5,432 nucleotides of DNA from NCBI GenBank assembly GCA_044507065.1, contig JBIQJY010000108.1, positions 1-5,432 on the forward strand, in the 5' to 3' direction. Each line of letters opens with the position of its first letter. Position 1 is the first letter of the stretch. The notes beneath the pieces were generated by a model. It had not been told where the DNA came from and did no database searches. It saw only the letters and a list, made by a program, of their open reading frames with translations. A program made the position numbers and the translations under genes. Positions 1-5,432 of this stretch are shown in pieces. This DNA comes from SCN-69-37 sp044507065 (lineage in GTDB: Bacteria; Acidobacteriota; Vicinamibacteria; Vicinamibacterales; SCN-69-37).

Positions 1-504
1 ATCTACGAGGCGCCGGGCCTGGCGCTGCTCTACATCGCGTACGAACGCCTGGTCACCGGCGTCCACAACGAGGACACGATCGACCAGTACCGCGACAACG
101 GCCGCCGGCTGGGCCGGTTGCTCTACCAGGGGCGCTGGTTCGACTCGCAGTCGATGATGCTGCGCACGGCGCAGCGCTGGGTGGCCAGCGCCGTCACCGG
201 CGAGGTGACGCTCGAACTGCGGCGTGGCAACGACTACTCCATTCTCGACACGACGAGCCCGAACCTCACCTACAAGCCGGAACGGTTGACGATGGAAAAG
301 GGCGAGTCGACGTTCTCGCCGCAGGATCGGATCGGCCAGCTCACGATGCGCAATCTCGACATCACCGACACGCGCGAGAAGCTGATGATCTATACGAATG
401 CGGGGCTGCTCTCGCCGGCCAAGGGGCAGGCATTGCCGCTGCTGACCGAATCGAAGGACGCGAAGGCGGCGGGCGACACGGCCCCGAAGAAGTCCGGAAA
501 GTAG
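1..504 (+). CDS. argG: Argininosuccinate synthase, C-terminal part (5' end outside window)
   Basis: Argininosuccinate synthase joins citrulline and aspartate using ATP to give argininosuccinate, the penultimate step of arginine synthesis, in the cytosol as a homotetramer. The frame is open from base 1 and ends at TAG 502-504, giving 167 residues. Nearly every stretch is recognisable from the E. coli-type enzyme (about 447 residues): IYEAPGLALLYIAYERL, NEDTIDQY, GRLLYQGRWFDSQ, TGEVTLELRRGNDYSIL, NLTYKPERLTMEKG, then RIGQLTMRNLDITDTREKL. These belong to the C-terminal synthetase/multimerisation domain and the terminal helix; the N-terminal ATP-pyrophosphatase domain lies to the left of the window. 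The last 30 or so residues are a Lys/Ala-rich tail ending APKKSGK, a variable part of the family. It is the only convincing plus-strand gene here and converges on the lipoprotein gene with 15 bases between stops. Family assignment is very secure; the start cannot be seen. Confidence 0.97.
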   Translation: MYEAPGLALLYIAYERLVTGVHNEDTIDQYRDNGRRLGRLLYQGRWFDSQSMMLRTAQRWVASAVTGEVTLELRRGNDYSILDTTSPNLTYKPERLTMEKGESTFSPQDRIGQLTMRNLDITDTREKLMIYTNAGLLSPAKGQALPLLTESKDAKAAGDTAPKKSGK

Positions 505-519
505 CGCTCCGGCACCGCC

Positions 520-1122
520 TCAGTGCACCACGCGCCGTCGCTCGAGTTGCCGAACCGTCGACTCGACGACCGACTCGAGCATCACATCGATCGACAGCGG
601 GCTGATCGTCTCGCTCCGGCTCGACCAGGCCAGCTCACCGCTGGCCACCGAGTACACGTTGGTCTCGAGGGCCACCAGTTCCGACCCTCTCAGGTAGCCT
701 GGCTCCTGTACGGCGGTCCAGCCGTGCGTCCAGTAACCCCAGAGCAAGGCGTAGGGCGCCGGCCCCCAGTACGTCGTTCCCGGAACGTAGGTTGCGCTTG
801 GATCCATCGCGACGAAGCGGGCGATGACCGCGGCGTCGAACTGCTCGGGTGACACCACCGCACGGGCGCGGTCGCGGTCGGGCGCCTGCTCCGTGGAAAG
901 GAGCGGCTGGGACGACGCGGCGCCCTCGATGCGCATCGTGAAGGCGGTTTCGAGCGCCCGCCGGCGAGCGTCACTGGCGCTCAGGCCCACGACGACGATG
1001 CGATCGAACCGCGGGGGTGTGCCGGCCGTCGACCACACCGCTGTCAGACGGGTCGCCGGGGCACAGGCGGCGACCAAGATCGCCGCCAGCAGCGCGGCAC
1101 CCAGCCAGGCCCGCACACCCAC
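520..1122 (-). CDS. Predicted lipoprotein of unknown function, about 200 aa
   Basis: The 200-residue product starts with a short basic n-region (MGVRAW), a hydrophobic stretch to about residue 17 and a lipobox V17-A18-A19-C20, so it should be cleaved before Cys20, lipidated and anchored in the inner or outer membrane. The mature part has a stretch RFDRIVVVGLSASDARRRALETAF (residues 38-61, split here as RFDRIVVVGLSASDA then RRRALETAF), an aromatic, Gly/Pro-rich segment around 117-137 with several Trp and Tyr, and a late LETNVYSVASGELAWSS motif. From memory this layout resembles small conserved lipoproteins in which a Rossmann-like strand is followed by a variable segment and an N-x-Y-x-x-x-x-G-x-L-x-W motif; their function is not known. 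The start is GTG at 1122-1120, three bases after the HK1 stop and in the same frame, with GAGG 11 bases upstream; GTG at 1116-1114 is an alternative. It is likely translationally coupled to HK1 and could be a sensor partner or unrelated envelope protein. Confidence 0.85.
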   Translation of the reverse strand: MGVRAWLGAALLAAILVAACAPATRLTAVWSTAGTPPRFDRIVVVGLSASDARRRALETAFTMRIEGAASSQPLLSTEQAPDRDRARAVVSPEQFDAAVIARFVAMDPSATYVPGTTYWGPAPYALLWGYWTHGWTAVQEPGYLRGSELVALETNVYSVASGELAWSSRSETISPLSIDVMLESVVESTVRQLERRRVVH

Positions 1123-1125
1123 CGT

Positions 1126-2691
1126 TCAGCCCGCCTCGTCACCGGCCGGGTCGGCCGCGATCAGGTCCAGGACCACATCGGGATCGACCGGCTTGACCAG
1201 GTGCGCCTCGAACCGAGCCCCGCGCGACCTGTCGAGGTCGTTGGCCTGCCCATAGCCGCTCACGGCAATGAGGCGCACTGCGTCGAACCCGTCGAGGTCC
1301 CGCAGTTCACGCCCGAGTTCATACCCGTCCATGCCGGGCAGGCCGATGTCGAGCAGGACGACTTCGGGCGCGAAGTCGACGGCGATGGCAAGCGCCTCTG
1401 CCCCATCGCTGGCCGTCCTCGTGTCGTGGCCCCACGCGCCGAGCGTTTCGGCGAGCAGCAGCGCGTTGTCGGCATTGTCGTCGACGACCAGGACGCGCTT
1501 CGGGACGGCGGCCTCCGGCCGCGTCCGCACGTGCTCGGGAGACGGTTCGACCACGACGAGGCTGCGTCGCGGCAGCAGCACCTCGAACGTCGATCCTCGC
1601 CCCGGCCCGTCGCTGTGCGCCGTCACCGTGCCGCCGTGCAACTGCACGAGGTTCCTCACGATTGCGAGGCCAATGCCCAGTCCCGGAGGACGCTGGCCCG
1701 TCGCCGGCCGTTCCTGCGCGAAGATGTCGAAGATTCGCCCCAGCGCCTCCTGCGCGATGCCCACACCATCATCGGACACGCGAATTCCCACCGTGCGGCC
1801 GCTGACCCACGAGGCAACGCTGATGTGACCGCCCTCCGGCGTGTACTTCGAGGCATTGGTCAGCAGGTTCGTCAGCACCTGGGTGATCCGGGCGGGATCG
1901 GCCTCGATGATGTGGTCGTCGTTACGCGGCACGTCGACAGTCAGATGCTGGCGGCGCTGCTCGAGCAGCGGGCTCGCCGCGTCGATAGCCTCTGCTACCG
2001 ACTCGGCCAGGACAAAAGGGCGACGGTGCAGCTGCAGCGCGCCGCGCGTGATGCGCGAGACATCCAGCAGGTCATCGACGAGCGAGACCATGTGCCGGAC
2101 CTGGCGCTCGATGATGGCGCATTCCCGCGTACTGCCCACGCCGCGGATTTCCATCAACCGGAGGGCCGTCAGGATGGGCGCGAGCGGGTTGCGCAGTTCA
2201 TGGCCCAGCATGGCGAGGAACTCGTCCTTGGCCCGATTGGCCTCCTCCAGGCTGCGGCGCAGCCGGCGGTCCTCGGTCACGTCGCGGGCAATCTTCGAGG
2301 CGCCGACAATCTGGTCGCGCTCGTTGCGCACGGGCGAGACGGTCAGCGACACGTCGAGTTCCGACCCGTCCTTCCGGCGACGTCTGGTCTCGAAGTGGTC
2401 GACGCCCTTCCCGGACCTGACCCGTCCCAGGACGAACGCCTCCTCATCGACGCGATCGTCGGGAATGATGCGCAGCACCGACGTACCGATCATCTCGTCG
2501 GCCGTATAGCCGAACATTCGTTCAGCCGCCCGGTTCCACGATGTGATGATCCCGTCCAGATCCTTGCTGACGATCGCGTCGTCGGATGACTCGACGATCG
2601 CCGCAAGCAGGCCCGCGCGCTCGAGGAGTGGCACGGATCGCAATGTATCAGACTCCCCTGCCCGCCGCGCGGCATTCCGCGGCGGCATCAC
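1126..2691 (-). CDS. PAS-containing hybrid histidine kinase with C-terminal receiver (HK1)
   Basis: A cytosolic hybrid sensor kinase of 521 residues, with no signal peptide or membrane segment. Domains in order: PAS with PAC region (about 26-138, SSDDAIVSKDLDGIITSWN through ASKIARDVTEDR); a short coiled linker; HisKA (about 152-218) with the H-box GHELRNPL and phosphoacceptor His164; HATPase_c (about 262-374) with N-box N275/N279-A-S-K-Y-T, G1 box DDGVGI (Asp308) and G2 box GLGIGL (337-342); and a receiver (about 399-508) with acidic pair Asp404/Asp405, phosphoacceptor Asp448 in LLDIGLPGMDG, Ser478 and Lys500-Pro. All catalytic and phosphotransfer residues look intact. It should autophosphorylate His164 and pass phosphate to Asp448 or another receiver. 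The PAS ligand is unknown. It follows the cyclase gene by 25 bases and is followed after 3 bases by the lipoprotein gene. GTG 2691 is the longest start and ATG 2688 the next codon, but neither has a good ribosome site; TTG 2643 (residue 17) does, and would keep all domains. Confidence 0.95.
   Translation of the reverse strand: MMPPRNAARRAGESDTLRSVPLLERAGLLAAIVESSDDAIVSKDLDGIITSWNRAAERMFGYTADEMIGTSVLRIIPDDRVDEEAFVLGRVRSGKGVDHFETRRRRKDGSELDVSLTVSPVRNERDQIVGASKIARDVTEDRRLRRSLEEANRAKDEFLAMLGHELRNPLAPILTALRLMEIRGVGSTRECAIIERQVRHMVSLVDDLLDVSRITRGALQLHRRPFVLAESVAEAIDAASPLLEQRRQHLTVDVPRNDDHIIEADPARITQVLTNLLTNASKYTPEGGHISVASWVSGRTVGIRVSDDGVGIAQEALGRIFDIFAQERPATGQRPPGLGIGLAIVRNLVQLHGGTVTAHSDGPGRGSTFEVLLPRRSLVVVEPSPEHVRTRPEAAVPKRVLVVDDNADNALLLAETLGAWGHDTRTASDGAEALAIAVDFAPEVVLLDIGLPGMDGYELGRELRDLDGFDAVRLIAVSGYGQANDLDRSRGARFEAHLVKPVDPDVVLDLIAADPAGDEAG
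2653..2658 (-). promoter_or_regulatory. Possible ribosome binding site for a shorter HK1 start
   Basis: On the minus strand GGGGAG lies nine bases before the in-frame TTG at 2643-2641 (HK1 residue 17). The upstream GTG 2691/ATG 2688 pair has no purine-rich element before it, and a GC-rich inverted repeat (2695-2699 with 2710-2714) sits just ahead of it. The shorter start would give 505 residues with the PAS domain complete. The element is inside the longer reading frame, so chance is possible. Confidence 0.35.
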
Positions 2692-2716
2692 GGGCCGGCC
2701 GGTGTCGGTGCCGGGA

Positions 2717-3865
2717 TCAGTCTGTGAGCCCCTGGGTCCGAAGCCAGTCGATGACCAGCGCGGTCGGGAACTTCGAAAGCATCGTGCTGGTGCCTATCGG
2801 CTCGCCGATGGCGGAGAGCAGCACGCAACTGCATTCGTCGGGCGCTTCGCCGACCAGGCCGCGCTTGCTGTCACGCATCACGCGGAACATGACGTCATCG
2901 ATTGTGGGACGGGGCTGCGGCAGGGGGGCGGCGACCAGCTGCCGGACGAGGCGATCGTGGCAGGCAGCCTCGGCCGTGGTCATCAGGCCGAGTCGTGATG
3001 CGACGTAGGAACAACACAGCATGCCCCAACAGATGGCAATGCCATGCGGCAACGCGCCCGGCGGAAACGACAACTCGAGGGCGTGGCCGACCGTGTGGCC
3101 ATACTCGAAGATCATGCCGGCACCCGCCTCCCGCGCGTCGACGGCAAGCGACGGCAGCTTGGCGCGTATGCCCGACTCCACCATCTCGACCAGCAGATCG
3201 TTGCTCATGGACTCGCGGGCATCGGCCGCCAGCATGCGCTCGGCCACGGCAAAGTGCTCGCCGCCGAGAATCAAGGCGTTCTTGACGAGCTCGCCCATTC
3301 CGGATTCGAGCTCCTGCGCCGGCAGCGAGTGCAGATAGCGGGGATCGACGATGTTGAGGCTGGCGGGATGGAAGGCGCCGAAGTTGTTCTTCCTGTTGCA
3401 CAGATTGATGGCGGTCTTCATCGACGGCACGACGTCGTTCTGCGCCATCAGCGTGGTCGGCACGTAGCAGAGCCGCAGGCCGCGCGAGATCAGCGCCGCC
3501 GCCAGGCCGGCCACATTCATCACGGCGCCACCGCCGAACGCCAGCACGAGCGACCGTTTCGTCGAGCCACCGTTCAGGAACGTCTCGGCCAGCTCTCCCA
3601 GGACCGGCAGCGTCTTGCTGGCCTCGCCCTCCGGGGTGACGTACACGACCCCGGGCGATGTGCCGAGCCCGGCAAAGCGTTCCACATCCTCGCCGTACAA
3701 CGCGGCCACCACCGGGTCGACGGCGACGAGCACGCGATCGGGCGCCAGATCGCGGATGGCGTCGTCGGCCATCCGGTTGAAGGCGGGGCCCGTTCCGAGC
3801 AGCACCGGTACTGTCGTGCCGCCAAATTCAATGTCGATCGAAACCACGTTGTCGTTTCCGTTCAT
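2717..3865 (-). CDS. Sugar-phosphate cyclase, 2-deoxy-scyllo-inosose synthase-like (dehydroquinate synthase superfamily)
   Basis: An NAD- and metal-dependent cyclase of 382 residues (DOI synthase and AroB are about 360-370). DOI synthase converts glucose 6-phosphate to 2-deoxy-scyllo-inosose, the first step to 2-deoxystreptamine. Superfamily marks: PEGEASK (78-84), FGGG (110-113), PTT (136-138), Asp144, Lys150, Asn154, KNNFGAFHP (159-167), and metal ligands Glu192, His257 and His274. Subfamily marks favour DOI synthase over AroB: Asn117 where AroB has the Asp of GGGVxGDMAG; VPSMKTAIN where AroB has SVGGKTGVN; SGMGELVKNALI (188-199); FEYGHTVGHALEL (253-265) with Glu254, where AroB has NLGHTFGHAIE; and RDSKRG (331-336), like the DNKRG of butirosin BtrC. 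Differences from BtrC (for example NDVVPSMKT for SDSVLSIKQ) leave room for a different substrate. ATG 3865 is the start; no clear ribosome site precedes it, but a short upstream ORF overlaps it by ATGA. It sits between two hybrid kinase genes. Not the housekeeping aroB, in my judgement; exact reaction unproven. Confidence 0.85.
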   Translation of the reverse strand: MNGNDNVVSIDIEFGGTTVPVLLGTGPAFNRMADDAIRDLAPDRVLVAVDPVVAALYGEDVERFAGLGTSPGVVYVTPEGEASKTLPVLGELAETFLNGGSTKRSLVLAFGGGAVMNVAGLAAALISRGLRLCYVPTTLMAQNDVVPSMKTAINLCNRKNNFGAFHPASLNIVDPRYLHSLPAQELESGMGELVKNALILGGEHFAVAERMLAADARESMSNDLLVEMVESGIRAKLPSLAVDAREAGAGMIFEYGHTVGHALELSFPPGALPHGIAICWGMLCCSYVASRLGLMTTAEAACHDRLVRQLVAAPLPQPRPTIDDVMFRVMRDSKRGLVGEAPDECSCVLLSAIGEPIGTSTMLSKFPTALVIDWLRTQGLTD

Positions 3866-3927
3866 GAGCGTGCTGCGGTCGCAATGGCGTTCACGCCGTG
3901 CGGGCCGTGGAAGTGGCAGACAGGCAT
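3862..3927 (-). CDS. Possible 21-aa leader peptide ahead of the cyclase
   Basis: On the minus strand an ATG at 3927-3925 opens a 21-codon frame, MPVCHFHGPHGVNAIATAARS by composition Cys/His-rich at its start (MPVCHFHGPHG) and ending at TGA 3864-3862. That stop overlaps the cyclase ATG as ATGA, the classic layout for coupled translation, and the cyclase otherwise has no evident Shine-Dalgarno sequence. Against it: the ribosome site before this ATG is weak (GGTGA at ten bases), the frame is also open further upstream into HK2 as a shadow, and I recognise no homologue. It is offered as a candidate only. Confidence 0.25.
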   Translation of the reverse strand: MPVCHFHGPHGVNAIATAARS

Positions 3928-3998
3928 CGATACAGTTTCACCGATTTGGGACGGATGTGCCTGACACCACCCCTGTATGCACGAGCCCGGGGCGTGAT
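3866..3998 (-). other. 133-base gap between HK2 and the cyclase
   Basis: This is the only sizeable non-coding stretch of the window and is visibly less GC-rich than the genes around it. It holds the candidate leader ORF and, at 3957-3968, the motif GTGCCTGACACC. I see no stem followed by a T-run that would end HK2 transcription, and no pair of hexamers that I would call a sigma-70 promoter for the cyclase. A promoter of another class or a 5' regulatory leader could be hidden here. Confidence 0.5.
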
Positions 3999-5432
3999 TC
4001 AGCCCTGCCGTCGTGCTGGCGCCCGGGAGGTGCCGGCGGCGCTGACGTCGGCCGACAGCAGGCGCCGCAGCTCGGCGATGTCCGGAGGTTTGACCATGTG
4101 ATGACTGAACCCGGCCTCGCGTGCCAGACGCTGGTCGTGCTCCTGTCCCCACCCGGTCAGGGCAATCAGCAGCAGGTCGCGATGATTCGGTGATGCCCGC
4201 AGCGTTCGCGCGACCTCATAGCCGTCCATTTCGGGCATGCCGATGTCGAGCAGTACCGCGTCAGGCTTGAACGTCGAGACCACGTCGAGCGCCTTGCGGC
4301 CGCCGTAGGCCACCTCCACGGTCGCCCCGAGGACCTCGAGCAGGGCGGCCAGCGTATCGGCAGCATCCATGTTGTCGTCGACGACGAGCACGCGACGCGG
4401 AGGCAGCGATCCGGCCACGGCGGCCGGAGCCTCGGCCTCGAGTGGGACATCGGCAACCGGCAGCTCGACGACGAATTCCGTGCCGGGGAGGGGGTGGCGA
4501 TTCCTGGCCTCGACGCGACCGCCATGCGAGGCGACGAGGCTCTTGACGAGCGTGAGACCGATCCCAAGTCCGCCCTGCGACCGACGACTGGAGCGATTGA
4601 CCTGGGCGAACATGTCGAAGACGGTGTGCAGCTTGGCCTCCGGTATCCCAATGCCGTTGTCGCGTACGGTCACCACCGCGCGATCGTCCTGCTGGTCGAG
4701 GCTCACCTCGATACACCCACCCGGATTGGTGTATTTCGCGGCGTTGCCCAGAAGGTTCGAGAACACCTGGCTCAGCCGGACGCCATCACCGGCCACGACA
4801 ACGGGCGCCTCGGGCATCCTCACCTGCAGGTGGTGGCTGTGGGCGTCGAGCGCGGCCCGGCAGGTATCGATCGCGGCGTCGATCGCGTGGCGGAGATCGA
4901 GCGGCTGGCGCCGGACTTCGATCACGCCGCGCGTGATGCGCGAGAGCTCGAGCAGGTCGTCGACAAGCCGGATCAGGTGACCGAGTTGCCGGTCCATGAC
5001 CTTGACGGCTTCGAGGACCGCCGGGGTCCCCCGTCCGGCCACGCGCAGGAGTTCGAGGCCTGTCAGCAACGGCGCCAGCGGGTTGCGCAGTTCGTGGCCC
5101 AGCGTCGCGATGAACTCGTCCTTGCGCCGATCCGATTCGCGGAGCAGCGCCTCGGTCCGGGCGCGCTCGGCCAGGTTGCCGCGGATCTCGTACTGCCGGT
5201 TGCGCGCGCGAACCGCCGAGCGGACCGCGGTGAGCAGCGTGGCGACGCGAAGGGGCCGCTCGAGCAGCGTGACGTTGCCGAGGGCGGCGACGGCCGCACC
5301 CACCTCGGCCGAGTCCGCGCCCGACCGCGTCAGGATCAGCACCGGCAGATCGGACCAGGGCGGCTGCTGCCGGAGGACGGTCTCGAGGGCGAACCGACGC
5401 TCGAACGACAGTGTCTCCTCGGCAATCAGCAG
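3999..5432 (-). CDS. Hybrid histidine kinase with degenerate N-terminal receiver and intact C-terminal receiver (HK2, N-terminus outside window)
   Basis: The frame is open to the right edge, so the 477 residues visible are the C-terminal part; the internal GTG at 5342 is not the real start. Numbering from the edge: residues 1-72 are the second half of a receiver-like fold (LLIAEETLSF, QPPWSDLPVLILT, LGNVTLLERPLRVATLL) where the usual phosphoacceptor Asp is absent and Lys-Pro is replaced by Arg59-Pro60. A basic helical linker follows (about 73-103). HisKA spans about 103-168 with GHELRNPL and phosphoacceptor His113. HATPase_c spans about 214-325 with N-box Asn226/Asn230, G1 DNGIGI (Asp258) and G2 GGLGIGL (287-293). 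The C-terminal receiver (about 347-459) has Asp352/Asp353, phosphoacceptor Asp396 in LLDIGMPEMDG, Thr426 and Lys448-Pro. Catalytic residues look intact, and no membrane segment is visible. It is a paralogue of HK1 in the core and receiver but has a different input domain. Stop TGA is at 4001-3999, 133 bases before the cyclase start. Its partner is not identifiable. Confidence 0.95.
   Translation of the reverse strand: MLIAEETLSFERRFALETVLRQQPPWSDLPVLILTRSGADSAEVGAAVAALGNVTLLERPLRVATLLTAVRSAVRARNRQYEIRGNLAERARTEALLRESDRRKDEFIATLGHELRNPLAPLLTGLELLRVAGRGTPAVLEAVKVMDRQLGHLIRLVDDLLELSRITRGVIEVRRQPLDLRHAIDAAIDTCRAALDAHSHHLQVRMPEAPVVVAGDGVRLSQVFSNLLGNAAKYTNPGGCIEVSLDQQDDRAVVTVRDNGIGIPEAKLHTVFDMFAQVNRSSRRSQGGLGIGLTLVKSLVASHGGRVEARNRHPLPGTEFVVELPVADVPLEAEAPAAVAGSLPPRRVLVVDDNMDAADTLAALLEVLGATVEVAYGGRKALDVVSTFKPDAVLLDIGMPEMDGYEVARTLRASPNHRDLLLIALTGWGQEHDQRLAREAGFSHHMVKPPDIAELRRLLSADVSAAGTSRAPARRQG

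Noticed and set aside
505..519. Bidirectional terminator between argG and the lipoprotein gene
   Set aside because: Only 15 bases separate the stops, and I see no stem with a T-run there.
1201..2589. A 462-codon open frame on the plus strand
   Set aside because: It lies antisense to HK1, whose domains and catalytic residues are unmistakable. Long antisense frames are common in GC-rich genes, and the translation shows no recognisable domain.
2717..3865. Annotation of the cyclase as housekeeping aroB
   Set aside because: Key AroB signatures (GD in the glycine loop, GGKTGVN, NLGHTFGHAIE) are replaced by DOI synthase-like residues, and no shikimate gene is adjacent.
3044..3964. A 306-codon open frame on the plus strand
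   Set aside because: It is antisense to the cyclase gene, rich in Arg, His and Gln, with no family resemblance.
3971..3992. CCCC and GGGG runs as a terminator stem after HK2
   Set aside because: The pairing is only four bases around a long loop, with no T-run on either strand.
4369..4980. A 203-codon plus-strand frame opposite HK2, and several shorter frames on both strands
   Set aside because: Ser/Arg/Thr-rich or Arg/Pro-rich low-complexity translations typical of off-frame GC-rich coding DNA.

Overview
The window is GC-rich, gene-dense bacterial chromosome with almost no intergenic space. Organism (inference): a high-GC environmental bacterium. The hybrid histidine kinases, the E. coli-type argininosuccinate synthase and the GC content would fit an acidobacterium such as the Vicinamibacteria, or a proteobacterium. 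No rRNA, tRNA or clade-specific marker is present, so this stays tentative.

Layout: the plus strand carries only the C-terminal part of argG (1-504). It converges, with a 15-base gap, on a minus-strand run that fills the rest of the window. In transcription order (right to left) the run is: a hybrid histidine kinase whose start lies beyond the right edge (HK2, 5432-3999); a 133-base gap; a sugar-phosphate cyclase of the dehydroquinate synthase superfamily that looks most like 2-deoxy-scyllo-inosose (DOI) synthase (3865-2717); after 25 bases a second hybrid histidine kinase with a PAS domain (HK1, 2691-1126); and after 3 bases a small predicted outer-membrane or periplasmic lipoprotein (1122-520).

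The cyclase, HK1 and lipoprotein are close enough to be one transcription unit, possibly led by HK2. Both kinases are PAS- or receiver-linked HisKA/HATPase_c proteins with an intact C-terminal receiver and no visible membrane segment in the window. They look like cytosolic phosphorelay components. No DNA-binding response regulator is present, so their output is unknown.

The most interesting gene is the cyclase. Its motifs differ from housekeeping AroB and match DOI synthase, the enzyme that starts 2-deoxystreptamine aminoglycoside biosynthesis, yet no aminotransferase, glycosyltransferase or resistance gene is visible and its neighbours are signalling genes. A 21-codon ORF ending in an ATGA overlap with the cyclase start may be a coupled leader peptide. 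I see no mobile element, CRISPR array, structural RNA gene or convincing terminator.
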